From Nonomuraea sp. PA05 (GTDB lineage Bacteria; Actinomycetota; Actinomycetes; Streptosporangiales; Streptosporangiaceae): DNA of 64,000 nt. Position 1 is the first letter of the stretch. Each line of letters opens with the position of its first letter. Made by a program: the position numbers and the translations under genes. The notes beneath the pieces were generated by a model, which was not told the origin of the DNA, did not search any database, and saw nothing but the letters and a program-made list of their open reading frames with translations. Positions 57,025 through 64,000 of the stretch are shown here, piece after piece. Where the stretch lies: assembly GCF_008086045.1 (NCBI RefSeq), contig NZ_VSEY01000019.1, positions 62,001-126,000 of the forward strand, in the 5' to 3' direction.

Positions 57025-57449
57025 CCCGCGCGGCCGGTGGCGCGGCGATGAGCGCGGCGCGGTTCGCCGCACAACGAGTGGCGCGGCTGGCCAGGCTCGC
57101 CCCCGACGGCACGCCCCGCGTGGTGCCCATCACCTTCGCCATACTCGACGGCGACGTGGTGACGGCCGTCGATCACAAGCCCAAGACCACCACCGACCTC
57201 GCCCGCCTGCGCGACATCCAGGCGAACCCCGCCGTCAGCGTGCTGGCCGACCACTACGAGGACGACTGGACGCGCCTGTGGTGGGTGCGCGCCGACGGGC
57301 TGGCCCGCGTCCTGGACGGCGGCGAGGAGCGGGAGCGGGCGCTCGACGCGCTGGTCGCGAAGTACGCGCAGTACCGCGAGCGCCGGCCCGCCGGCCCCGT
57401 CGTCCTCGTCGAGGTGACCAGGTGGAGCGAGTGGTCGGCTACTCCGTGA
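57021..57449 (+). CDS. PPOX-class F420/FMN-dependent oxidoreductase (TIGR03668-like)
   Basis: A 142-residue split beta-barrel protein: RVARLARLAPDGTPRVVPITFAILDGDVVTAVDHKPKTTTDLARLRDI and DDWTRLWWVRADGLARVLDGG, the pattern of the pyridoxamine oxidase-like F420-dependent group. It probably reduces an unknown small molecule. GTG 57021 overlaps the TetR stop. It overlaps the convergent ThuA-like gene by 11 bases. Confidence 0.82.
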   Translation: MTRAAGGAAMSAARFAAQRVARLARLAPDGTPRVVPITFAILDGDVVTAVDHKPKTTTDLARLRDIQANPAVSVLADHYEDDWTRLWWVRADGLARVLDGGEERERALDALVAKYAQYRERRPAGPVVLVEVTRWSEWSATP

Positions 57450-58113
57450 TCGTCACCGGCCGCCTCAGCAGCCACAGCGCCGCCCGCTGGAGCAACGTCC
57501 GGTGGACCTCGTTGTCGTAGGAGCGGGTGTCGTGCCCGAGGGCGTCGTAGAGCACCCGGCCCCGCCGCACCGGCCGCGCCCAGACGATCGGCTGGCCGTT
57601 GGCGGAGGCCAGCGGTTCGACGTCGGGCAGCACGTGGAGGTCGCTGTAGACCTCGTCCACCACGTCGAAGTCGCGCAGCCCGTCGACCACCGGATGCCTG
57701 CCGTGGACCCGCACGCCCGTCCAGCCCAGCGGCGGGTAGTGGGACTTGGGCCAGGTCCAGGCGCCGCCCAGCACGCGCGGCCAGCCCTGCCAGTCGTCGA
57801 AGCAGATCGACGCCGTGTGCATGCACAGCAGCCCGCCGCCCCGGTCGAGGTGGTCGAGCAGCGTGGTGCGGGCCTGTGCCGGTAAGCCGAAGCGCCACTG
57901 GTCACGCAGGTCGGCGAAGCGGTCCTGGGTCATCTGCCAGCGCAGCGCGTTGACCGTGATGAGCTGGACCTCCGACGGCTCGCTCAGCGCGCCCGCGATG
58001 TCCTCGGTGATCTCCGACTCGACCCCCACTTCGGCGAGCACCTCCGCGAGGGCGGCCGACGTGGCGGCGAAGTCATGGAACAGGCCTCCTGACAGGATCA
58101 GATTTCTCGCCAC
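57439..58113 (-). CDS. ThuA-domain protein (trehalose-utilisation-like)
   Basis: A 224-residue ThuA/GATase-like fold: an N-terminal NLILSGGLFHDF, LLDHLDRGGGLLCMHTASICFDDW and PVVDGLRDFDVVDEVYSDLHVLP, the ThuA core with the conserved DE/Y segment. ThuA takes part in disaccharide (trehalose, sucrose) catabolism in rhizobia; other members are unassigned. GTG 58113; no strong ribosome binding site. Confidence 0.82.
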   Translation of the reverse strand: MARNLILSGGLFHDFAATSAALAEVLAEVGVESEITEDIAGALSEPSEVQLITVNALRWQMTQDRFADLRDQWRFGLPAQARTTLLDHLDRGGGLLCMHTASICFDDWQGWPRVLGGAWTWPKSHYPPLGWTGVRVHGRHPVVDGLRDFDVVDEVYSDLHVLPDVEPLASANGQPIVWARPVRRGRVLYDALGHDTRSYDNEVHRTLLQRAALWLLRRPVTITE

Positions 58114-58157
58114 TTGCCCAGCTCATCATGGACTCCTCTGGTTTTCCACCCGTTGGC

Positions 58158-58184
58158 TGTCACATGTGGCGCCCTTGCCCCGTC
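58158..58184 (+). promoter_or_regulatory. ECF41-type promoter TGTCACA-N16-CGTC
   Basis: TGTCACA at 58158-58164 and CGTC at 58181-58184 with exactly 16 bp between, the promoter signature described for ECF41 sigma factors. It lies 30 bases upstream of the epimerase gene that is cotranscribed with an ECF41 sigma gene, as expected for autoregulation. Confidence 0.8.
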
Positions 58185-58214
58185 CAGTCCTCGTACGGAA
58201 AGAGGGGGAAGGTC

Positions 58215-59087
58215 ATGAGGGTTCTCGTCGCCGGCGCCACCGGGGTGATCGGCAGGCGGCTCGTCCCGCTGCTGAGGGCGGTGGGGCACGAGGTGGTCAC
58301 GCTGTCGAGGTCGGACGCCGGCCTTCGGGTGGACGCGCTGGACCGGGAGGCGACCGTGCGGGCGGTGCGGAAGGCGGCGCCGGACGCGGTCGTGCACCTG
58401 CTGACCGCCATCCCGCCGGCCATCGACCCGCGCCGGATCGGCAGGCAGTTCGCGCTGACGAACCGGCTGCGCACCGAGGGCACCCGCAACCTGATCGAGG
58501 CGGCTCCCGGCGCGCGGATCGTCGCGCAGGGCGTGGCGTACGCGTACGCGCCCGCGCCGGGCCTGGCCGACGAGGACGCGCCGCTGTGGCGGGACGCGCC
58601 CGAGCAGTTCGCGCCCCTGGTGGCGGCGCTGGCGAACCTGGAGGATCAGGTGACGGCGGCGGGCGGGCTGGTGCTGCGGTTCGGCCATCTGACGGGGCCG
58701 GGGTCGGTGTACGCCGAGGACGGCTCGACCACCTTGGCCGTGCGGGCGGGGAAGATGCCGATCGTGGGCGACGGCGGGTCCGTCCTGTCGTTCACGGACG
58801 CGCACGACGCCGCCACGGCCGTCGTCGCCGCGCTCGACCGCGACGTCTCCGGCGTGCTGAACGTCGTGGACGACACCCCGGTCAGGATGGGCGAGTGGCT
58901 GCCCGAGTTCGCGGCGCGGCTGGGCGCGCCGCCGCCGAGGCGCGTGCCGGTCTTCCTGGCCAGGATGCTGGTGGGGAGCTTCGGCGTGGCGTACATGACG
59001 CGGCTGCGCGGCGCGGCCAACACGCGCGCCCGGCTGCTGCTCAACTGGCGGCCCCGGCACGCCTCGTTCTTCGGGGACAGGGCATGA
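58215..59087 (+). CDS. NAD(P)-dependent epimerase/reductase (ECF41 partner)
   Basis: A 290-residue extended-SDR-like protein: Rossmann motif GATGVIGRRLVPLLR at residues 6-20 and LVLRFGHLTGPGSVYA further on; the canonical YxxxK is not obvious. GGAAGG precedes ATG 58215. It overlaps the sigma gene (ATGA) and follows an ECF41 promoter. ECF41 loci typically carry one carboxymuconolactone decarboxylase-like, oxidoreductase or epimerase (COE) gene, and this is the COE gene here. Confidence 0.87.
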   Translation: MRVLVAGATGVIGRRLVPLLRAVGHEVVTLSRSDAGLRVDALDREATVRAVRKAAPDAVVHLLTAIPPAIDPRRIGRQFALTNRLRTEGTRNLIEAAPGARIVAQGVAYAYAPAPGLADEDAPLWRDAPEQFAPLVAALANLEDQVTAAGGLVLRFGHLTGPGSVYAEDGSTTLAVRAGKMPIVGDGGSVLSFTDAHDAATAVVAALDRDVSGVLNVVDDTPVRMGEWLPEFAARLGAPPPRRVPVFLARMLVGSFGVAYMTRLRGAANTRARLLLNWRPRHASFFGDRA

Positions 59088-59944
59088 TGCCGGTCGTGGA
59101 CGACTTCGAGGAGCACAGGCCGATGCTGCTCGGGCTGGCCTACCGCCTGCTCGGCAGTATGTGGGACGCCGAGGACGTGGTGCAGGAGGCCTGGCTGCGC
59201 TGGCGGGCGGTCGATCACGACGAGATCAGGGAGCCGCGCGCGTTCCTGGTGACGGTGGTGTCGCGGCTGGCGCTCGACCAGCTCCGCTCGGCGCGGGTCA
59301 AGCGGGAGGCCTACACGGGGCCGTGGCTGCCGGAGCCGGTCGAGACGTCGCAGGCGGGGCCGCTGGACACGGCGGAGCTGCGCGACACGGTCTCGTACGC
59401 GACGCTGCACATGATGGAGCGGCTGTCGCCGCCGGAGCGGGCGGTGTTCGTGCTGCGGGAGGCGTTCGAGCTGCCCTACGACGAGATCGCCGAGATCGTC
59501 GGCTCGTCGGTCGCGAACGCCCGGCAGATGCATCACCGGGCGTCCACCCGGCTGGCGCAGGGGCGTGACCGGTTCCACCCGTCCACCGAGGAGCACAGCG
59601 AGCTGCTGACGAAGTTCATCAGAGCGGCGGGCAGCGGCGACCTGGCGGCGCTCACCGAGCTGCTGCACGAGGACGTCGTGTCCTACAACGACGGCGGCGG
59701 CAAGGTCAGGGCGGCGCTGCGGCCGATCACCGGCCGGCAGAAGGTGGTGGCGTTCCTGCTCGGGCTGCAGTCCCGCTACGACTTGAAGGGCGGACGGCTG
59801 GTCGAGGTCAACGGCATGTCCGCGGCTGCCACTCAGGTGGGCGGGCATCGGCAACTCGTCATGATCGGCATCAGGGACGGCCGGATCAGCGAGATCTACG
59901 GCGTGCTCAACCCCGACAAGCTCGCGCGGGTGCACCTGGCCTGA
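59084..59944 (+). CDS. ECF41/SigJ-type sigma factor with SnoaL-like C-terminal domain
   Basis: A 286-residue sigma factor: region 2 (YRLLGSMWDAEDVVQEAWLRWRA), the linker WLPEPV typical of ECF41, region 4 (LSPPERAVFVLREAFELPYDEIAEIVGSSVANARQMHHRA), then an NTF2/SnoaL-like extension with the DGGGKV motif that in ECF41 proteins modulates activity in place of an anti-sigma factor. ATG 59084 overlaps the epimerase stop; ATG 59087 is next. It is autoregulated through the promoter at 58158. Confidence 0.92.
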   Translation: MMPVVDDFEEHRPMLLGLAYRLLGSMWDAEDVVQEAWLRWRAVDHDEIREPRAFLVTVVSRLALDQLRSARVKREAYTGPWLPEPVETSQAGPLDTAELRDTVSYATLHMMERLSPPERAVFVLREAFELPYDEIAEIVGSSVANARQMHHRASTRLAQGRDRFHPSTEEHSELLTKFIRAAGSGDLAALTELLHEDVVSYNDGGGKVRAALRPITGRQKVVAFLLGLQSRYDLKGGRLVEVNGMSAAATQVGGHRQLVMIGIRDGRISEIYGVLNPDKLARVHLA

Positions 59945-59978
59945 GCTGCCCGGGGCGTCCGGTCGATAGAGTCGCCCC

Positions 59979-60740
59979 ATGGATCTCGGCATCTCGGGCA
60001 AGGTCGCCCTCGTCACCGGAGGCAGCGCGGGCATCGGGCTCGCCGCCGCGAAGAGCCTGGCGCGGGAGGGCTGCGACGTGTGCGTCAGCGCCCGCGACCC
60101 GGAGAAGCTGGCGGACGCGGTGGTGGAGCTGCAGGAGTTCGGCAAGGTCGTGCACGCGGTGCTGGCCGACGTGGAGGATCCGGCCGCCGCGCGGCGGCTG
60201 GCCGAGGAGACGCGTGACGTGCTCGGCCCCGTCGACATCCTGGTCGCGAACGCGGGCGGCCCGCCGGCCGGCCGCTTCGACGCGGTCGGCCTCGACGACT
60301 GGGACGTGGCCGTCCAGCGGAACCTGCTGGGCACCGTGCGCCTCGTCCACGCGGTGCTGCCGGAGATGCGCTCGCGCGGCTGGGGCCGGATCGTCACGAT
60401 CACCAGCAGGTCGGCCCGCGAGGCGCTGGACAACCTGGCGCTGTCGAACGCCATGCGCTCCGCGGTGGCCGGCGTCGTGCGCACGCTGGCCCGCGAGGTG
60501 GGCGGCGACGGCGTGCGGGTGAACAACGTGATGCCCGGCCCCATCGAGACCGAGCGGCTGCGCGACCTGTCGGGCGGCGAGGAGGCGCTGCGCAAGCGGG
60601 GCGAGAGCGTGCCGGTGGGTCGCATCGGGCGCCCCGAGGAGGTGGGGGACGTGGTGGCGTTCCTGGCCAGTGAGCGGGCCTCGTTCGTGAACGGCGTCTC
60701 GCTGCTGGTGGACGGCGGGGAGAGCCGCGTCATCGCCTGA
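59979..60740 (+). CDS. SDR family protein with divergent active site
   Basis: A 253-residue SDR: TGGSAGIG, ANAGG, and a C-terminal LLVDGGESR. Where YxxxK is expected the sequence reads LALSNAMRSAV, so the catalytic Tyr and Lys are replaced, as in a known divergent SDR subgroup. It may bind NAD(P) without classical catalysis or use another base. ATG 59979. It overlaps the convergent TetR gene by 11 bases. Confidence 0.82.
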   Translation: MDLGISGKVALVTGGSAGIGLAAAKSLAREGCDVCVSARDPEKLADAVVELQEFGKVVHAVLADVEDPAAARRLAEETRDVLGPVDILVANAGGPPAGRFDAVGLDDWDVAVQRNLLGTVRLVHAVLPEMRSRGWGRIVTITSRSAREALDNLALSNAMRSAVAGVVRTLAREVGGDGVRVNNVMPGPIETERLRDLSGGEEALRKRGESVPVGRIGRPEEVGDVVAFLASERASFVNGVSLLVDGGESRVIA

Positions 60741-61302
60741 ACAGGGTGTCGACCACCGCGGCGGCCCAGGTCGCGTCGTCGTCGGGCAGGTCCACGAAGT
60801 GCGTCAGGCTCGCCCGGTGGAAGCAGGCGCCCATCAGCAGGGAGGCGGCGGCACCGGGATCGACGCCCGCCGCGATCCGGCCCGCCTGCCGCTCGGCCCG
60901 CAGGATCTCGGCCAGCGCCTCGATCGGCAGGTGCGGGCCGAGGTCGGCCTTGGCCAGCATGCTCCTGAACCCGGCCATGAGCGGCGGGTCGCCCAGCACC
61001 CCTCCGGCGACGGCCGCCGCCCTGGTGTAGAACTCCAGGGTCTTTCCCGTGAACTCGACGAGGTGGGCGTCCAGGTCTCCCTCCCCCACGCTGGACCGCA
61101 GCTTCGCCAGCGCGGGGCCGAGCGCGGGCGAGCGCTCCAGCAGCACGGCGAGGACGATCTCCTCCTTGCCGGCGAAGTGCTTGTAGAGCAGCGCCTCGGA
61201 GCAGGCGGCCCGCTGGGCGATGCGCCTGGTGGTGGCCCCCGCGATGCCGAACTCGCGAATCGCCTGCTCAGCCGCGTCGAGGATGCGGTCGCGTGTGCCC
61301 AT
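60730..61302 (-). CDS. TetR-family transcriptional regulator
   Basis: A 190-residue TetR protein: TRDRILDAAEQAIREFGIAGATTRRIAQRAACSEALLYKHFAGKEEI HTH and a helical ligand domain. ATG 61302 is chosen; the longer frame adds a Pro/Ser-rich stretch without support. The palindrome at 61315-61328, between it and the response-regulator fusion, is the likely operator. Confidence 0.87.
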   Translation of the reverse strand: MGTRDRILDAAEQAIREFGIAGATTRRIAQRAACSEALLYKHFAGKEEIVLAVLLERSPALGPALAKLRSSVGEGDLDAHLVEFTGKTLEFYTRAAAVAGGVLGDPPLMAGFRSMLAKADLGPHLPIEALAEILRAERQAGRIAAGVDPGAAASLLMGACFHRASLTHFVDLPDDDATWAAAVVDTLFRR

Positions 61303-61314
61303 CCGCCCATGATA

Positions 61315-61328
61315 TGAGCGCGTGCTCA
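61315..61328. promoter_or_regulatory. Palindrome TGAGC-GCGT-GCTCA
   Basis: A perfect 5+4+5 dyad in the divergent promoter of the TetR gene and the response-regulator fusion. Candidate TetR operator. Confidence 0.5.
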
Positions 61329-61387
61329 CCCACACGGGCGTGCATGACATCCTCTGAGGAGGAAGACCATGAAGAAGGACGTGGGGC

Positions 61388-63037
61388 ATGGACAAGCCGG
61401 TCATCGTGACGGTGGATGACGATCCGGGCGTCTCGCGGGCGGTCGCCCGTGACCTGAGACGCCGTTACGGGCAGGAGTACCGGGTCGTGCGCGCCGAGAC
61501 CGCCAGGGACGGCATCGACGCGGTGCGGGAGATGCGGCTGCGCGGCGACGAGGTGGCGGCGATCCTGGCCGACTACCGGATGCCGCAGATGAACGGCGTG
61601 CAGTTCCTTGAGGCGGCGATGGACATGTATCCGTACGCGCGCCGCGTGTTGCTGACCGCCTATGCCGACACCGACGCGGCGATCCAGGCGATTAACGTCG
61701 TCGATCTCGACCACTACCTGCTCAAGCCGTGGGACCCGCCGGAGGAGAAGTTCTACCCGGTGATCGACGGGCAGCTCGACGCCTGGTTGCGCACCGAGCG
61801 GGTGGAGCGCACGGAGCTGCGGGTGGTGGGCGACCGGTGGTCTGCGCCGTCGTACAAGGTGCGTGACTTCCTGGCCCGCAACCACGTGCCGTACCAGTGG
61901 ATGCTGGCGGAGGACCCGGAGGGCGCGCAACTGGTGAAGGCGGCCGGTGAGGGGTGTCACCTGCCGCTCGTGGTGACGGCCGACGGCACCACGCTGGAGT
62001 CGCCCGACCAGGCGACGCTGGCGACGGCGGTGGGCCTTTCGACGACCCCGGCCACCGACTTCTACGACCTGATCGTGGTGGGCGGCGGCCCGGCGGGGCT
62101 GGGCGCGGCGGTGTACGGCGCTTCGGAGGGGCTGAACACCGTGCTGGTCGAGGCGTACTCCTCGGGCGGGCAGGCGGGCCAGAGCTCCAGGATCGAGAAC
62201 TACCTGGGCTTCCCCGACGGCGTCTCCGGCCAGCAGCTCGCCGACCGGGCGCGCAGGCAGGCGCTGAAGTTCGGGGCCGAGCTGCTGACCGCGCGCAAGG
62301 TGACGAGCCTGGAACCGCGCGGGCAGGCGCGGGTGATCGGGTTCAAGGACGGCGGGGAGATCGCGGCGCACGCGGTGATCCTGGCCACCGGCGTCACCTA
62401 CCGGCGGCTGGAGGCTCCGGGTCTGGACGAGTTCGTGGGGCGTGGCGTCTTCTACGGCGCCGCGCTGACGGAGGCGCCGGCCTGTAAGAACACCGAGGTG
62501 TTCATCGTGGGCGCGGCGAACTCGGCCGGTCAGGCGGCCGTCTACCTGTCGGGATTCGCGAGCAAGGTCCATTTGTTGGTGAGGAGTGATGGTTTGGAGA
62601 AGTCCATGTCGCACTACCTCATCGAGCAGATCGCCGCGATCCCCAACATCGAGGTGCACGTCGAGACGCAGGTCGTCGGCGGGAGCGGTGACGGGCACCT
62701 GGAGCGGCTGACGCTGTCCACCAAGGGCGAGGAGCGCACGGTGGACGCGCAGTGGCTGTTCGTGTTCATCGGGGCGCAGCCGTACACCGAGTGGCTGGGC
62801 GAGACGATCGAGCGGGACGCGCGCGGGTTCGTGCTGACCGGGCCCGACCTGGTGCAGGGCGGGCGGCGGCCGCGCAACTGGCCGCTGCGGCGCGAGCCGT
62901 ACTTCCTGGAGACGAACGTGCCGGGGGTGCTGGCGGCCGGCGACGTGCGCGCCGAATCGATCAAGCGGGTGGCCTCCGCCGTCGGGGAGGGCGCGATGGC
63001 CGTCGCGCTCGTGCATCGGTACCTGGAGAAGCAATGA
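61388..63037 (+). CDS. Fused response regulator / thioredoxin reductase-like flavoprotein
   Basis: A 549-residue protein of three parts. Residues 1-125: a receiver domain with phospho-acceptor Asp62 (ILADYRMP). About 145-220: a thioredoxin-like segment. From 225: a TrxR-type FAD domain (IVVGGGPAGLGAAVYG) and NAD domain (VFIVGAANSAGQAA). The CxxC active site of thioredoxin reductase (CATC) is replaced by GAAL at 357-360, so it cannot reduce thioredoxin in the usual way. ATG 61388 has AAGGA at eight bases. A stronger GAGGAGG site serves ATG 61369, which opens a 16-codon frame overlapping the start. It overlaps the sensor gene (ATGA). Confidence 0.87.
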   Translation: MDKPVIVTVDDDPGVSRAVARDLRRRYGQEYRVVRAETARDGIDAVREMRLRGDEVAAILADYRMPQMNGVQFLEAAMDMYPYARRVLLTAYADTDAAIQAINVVDLDHYLLKPWDPPEEKFYPVIDGQLDAWLRTERVERTELRVVGDRWSAPSYKVRDFLARNHVPYQWMLAEDPEGAQLVKAAGEGCHLPLVVTADGTTLESPDQATLATAVGLSTTPATDFYDLIVVGGGPAGLGAAVYGASEGLNTVLVEAYSSGGQAGQSSRIENYLGFPDGVSGQQLADRARRQALKFGAELLTARKVTSLEPRGQARVIGFKDGGEIAAHAVILATGVTYRRLEAPGLDEFVGRGVFYGAALTEAPACKNTEVFIVGAANSAGQAAVYLSGFASKVHLLVRSDGLEKSMSHYLIEQIAAIPNIEVHVETQVVGGSGDGHLERLTLSTKGEERTVDAQWLFVFIGAQPYTEWLGETIERDARGFVLTGPDLVQGGRRPRNWPLRREPYFLETNVPGVLAAGDVRAESIKRVASAVGEGAMAVALVHRYLEKQ

Positions 63038-64000
63038 TCGACATTGACGAGCTGCGCAAACTGTTCCTCTTCGAGCGACTCTCCGACGAGCAGCTCACCA
63101 AGCTGGCGAGCACCGGCCGGGTGCAGAGCTACGCCCAGGACGAGGACATCCTCCGCCAGGGCGAGCCCGCCGACTGCTTCGCGGTGCTGCTCGAAGGCGA
63201 GATGCAGATGATCACCGAGACGGTCAGCGCCGGGACCGTCGCGATGCCCCGCACCTCGCAGCCTGGCGTCTACGGCGGCGCCACCTCGGCCTACCTGGGC
63301 GAGCGGGCCCCGCAGACCTACCAGCACACGTTGCGCGCCACCGCCCCGTCACGGGTGTTCACGCTGCCGGCCAAGAAGTTCGCCTACATCGTGGCCGAGT
63401 GGTTCCCGATGGCGATGCACCTGCTCGACGGCATGATGTCCGGCGGGCGCATGCAGCGGGAGATCATCGACCGGCGGCAGCGGCTGAGCGCGCTCGGCAC
63501 GATCACGGCCGGGCTCACGCACGAGCTGAACAACCCGGCCGCGGCGGCCGTGCGGGCGGTCAGCGAGCTGCGCTCGCTCATCAAGGCCTCGCGCTTCCAG
63601 CTCGCCCAGCTCGCCGAGGACGGCATAGCGCCCGAGAAGCTGCGCGCGCTGATCGAGGCGCAGGAGGCGTGCACCGGCAACCTCGGCAAGCTGGACAAGC
63701 GCTCGCCGCTGGAGATCTCCGACGCCGAGGACGAGCTGGGCGAGGCGCTGGAGGAGGTGGGCGTCGAGGACCCGTGGGAGCTGGCGCCCGCGCTGGTCAA
63801 CGCCGGTTTCACCAGCGACTACCTGCGGAAGATCCGCACCAAGGTGGGCGAGGAGCACACGCCGAAGGCGCTGCACTGGCTGGCCGAGGCCATCGAGATC
63901 TCGCAGATGCTCAACGAGGTGACCGAGGCGACCGAGCGCATCACGACGCTGATCCGCTCGGCCAAGCAGTACTCCCAGATGGACCGGGCGCCGTTCCAGC
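63034..64000 (+). CDS. Sensor histidine kinase with cyclic nucleotide-binding-like domain (3' end outside window)
   Basis: An open frame of 322 codons reaching the window end. Residues 1-125 form a cNMP-binding/CRP-like sensor domain (SYAQDEDILRQGEPADCFAVLLEGEMQMI); RRQRLSALGTITAGLTHELNNPAAA near residue 165 is a HisKA H-box with the phospho-acceptor His. The ATPase domain lies beyond the window. ATG 63034 overlaps the fusion gene stop, so this is its cognate kinase. The input may be a nucleotide or redox state. Confidence 0.85.
   Translation, partial: MIDIDELRKLFLFERLSDEQLTKLASTGRVQSYAQDEDILRQGEPADCFAVLLEGEMQMITETVSAGTVAMPRTSQPGVYGGATSAYLGERAPQTYQHTLRATAPSRVFTLPAKKFAYIVAEWFPMAMHLLDGMMSGGRMQREIIDRRQRLSALGTITAGLTHELNNPAAAAVRAVSELRSLIKASRFQLAQLAEDGIAPEKLRALIEAQEACTGNLGKLDKRSPLEISDAEDELGEALEEVGVEDPWELAPALVNAGFTSDYLRKIRTKVGEEHTPKALHWLAEAIEISQMLNEVTEATERITTLIRSAKQYSQMDRAPFQ

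Overview
The window is a GC-rich (about 70%) actinobacterial chromosome segment. Many GTG/TTG starts, leaderless promoters, 1-4 base gene overlaps, Tat/lipoprotein binding proteins and a KstR2-type steroid regulon suggest a mycelial actinomycete. I would guess Streptosporangiaceae (Nonomuraea-like), from overall gene style only. No rRNA, tRNA, CRISPR array, insertion sequence or prophage is visible.

Layout. (1) 1-5.5 kb: a membrane protein, a DUF2252 protein, an SDR, an ATP-grasp protein, two paralogous small secreted proteins and a NIPSNAP protein. (2) 5.6-15.9 kb: steroid ring C/D (HIP) degradation genes. An SDR is divergent from echA20-ipdA-ipdB-ipdC, and fadA6 is divergent from kstR2. Between the two blocks lie pentapeptide-repeat, GH3 and PhoD genes. 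A perfect KstR2 operator sits at fadA6, and a related site at 53.3 kb precedes an Ltp-type thiolase. (3) 15.8-22.5 kb: a LysR gene beside metE, two acetyltransferases, a MarR/SnoaL-like divergent pair with twin operators, a lipoprotein and a DUF4265 protein. (4) 22.5-26.7 kb: a divergent module of XRE-TPR regulator, flavoprotein, radical SAM protein with an unusual CX3CX3C motif, and a PCMT-like methyltransferase. (5) 28.5-34.5 kb: an aminosugar locus (RpiR, SIS, ngcEFG, divergent GlcNAc-type kinase). (6) 34.5-40.3 kb: a LacI-controlled PotABCD-like importer with an adenosine deaminase-family enzyme. (7) 40.3-43.2 kb: a frameshifted maleylpyruvate isomerase-like gene, a small Cys-rich protein, and two regulators built from tandem GntR winged helices. 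(8) 43.2-50.5 kb: a second aminosugar-type locus of the same architecture as region 5, plus a secreted CBM3-GH16 protein. (9) 50.7-64 kb: an ECF sigma factor with its partner, the Ltp-like thiolase, LysR/MerR/TetR regulators, an ECF41 sigma factor with its epimerase and a textbook ECF41 promoter, and a response regulator-flavoprotein fusion followed by a sensor kinase that runs off the end.

Two themes recur. First, gene pairs are packed with ATGA/GTGA overlaps, so most operons can be read directly. Second, several tandem repeat arrays (8, 15, 22, 33, 45 and about 50 bp units) begin with a unit that contains or resembles the stop-codon context of the adjacent gene, and further in-frame arrays have expanded inside an SDR and a sugar kinase.
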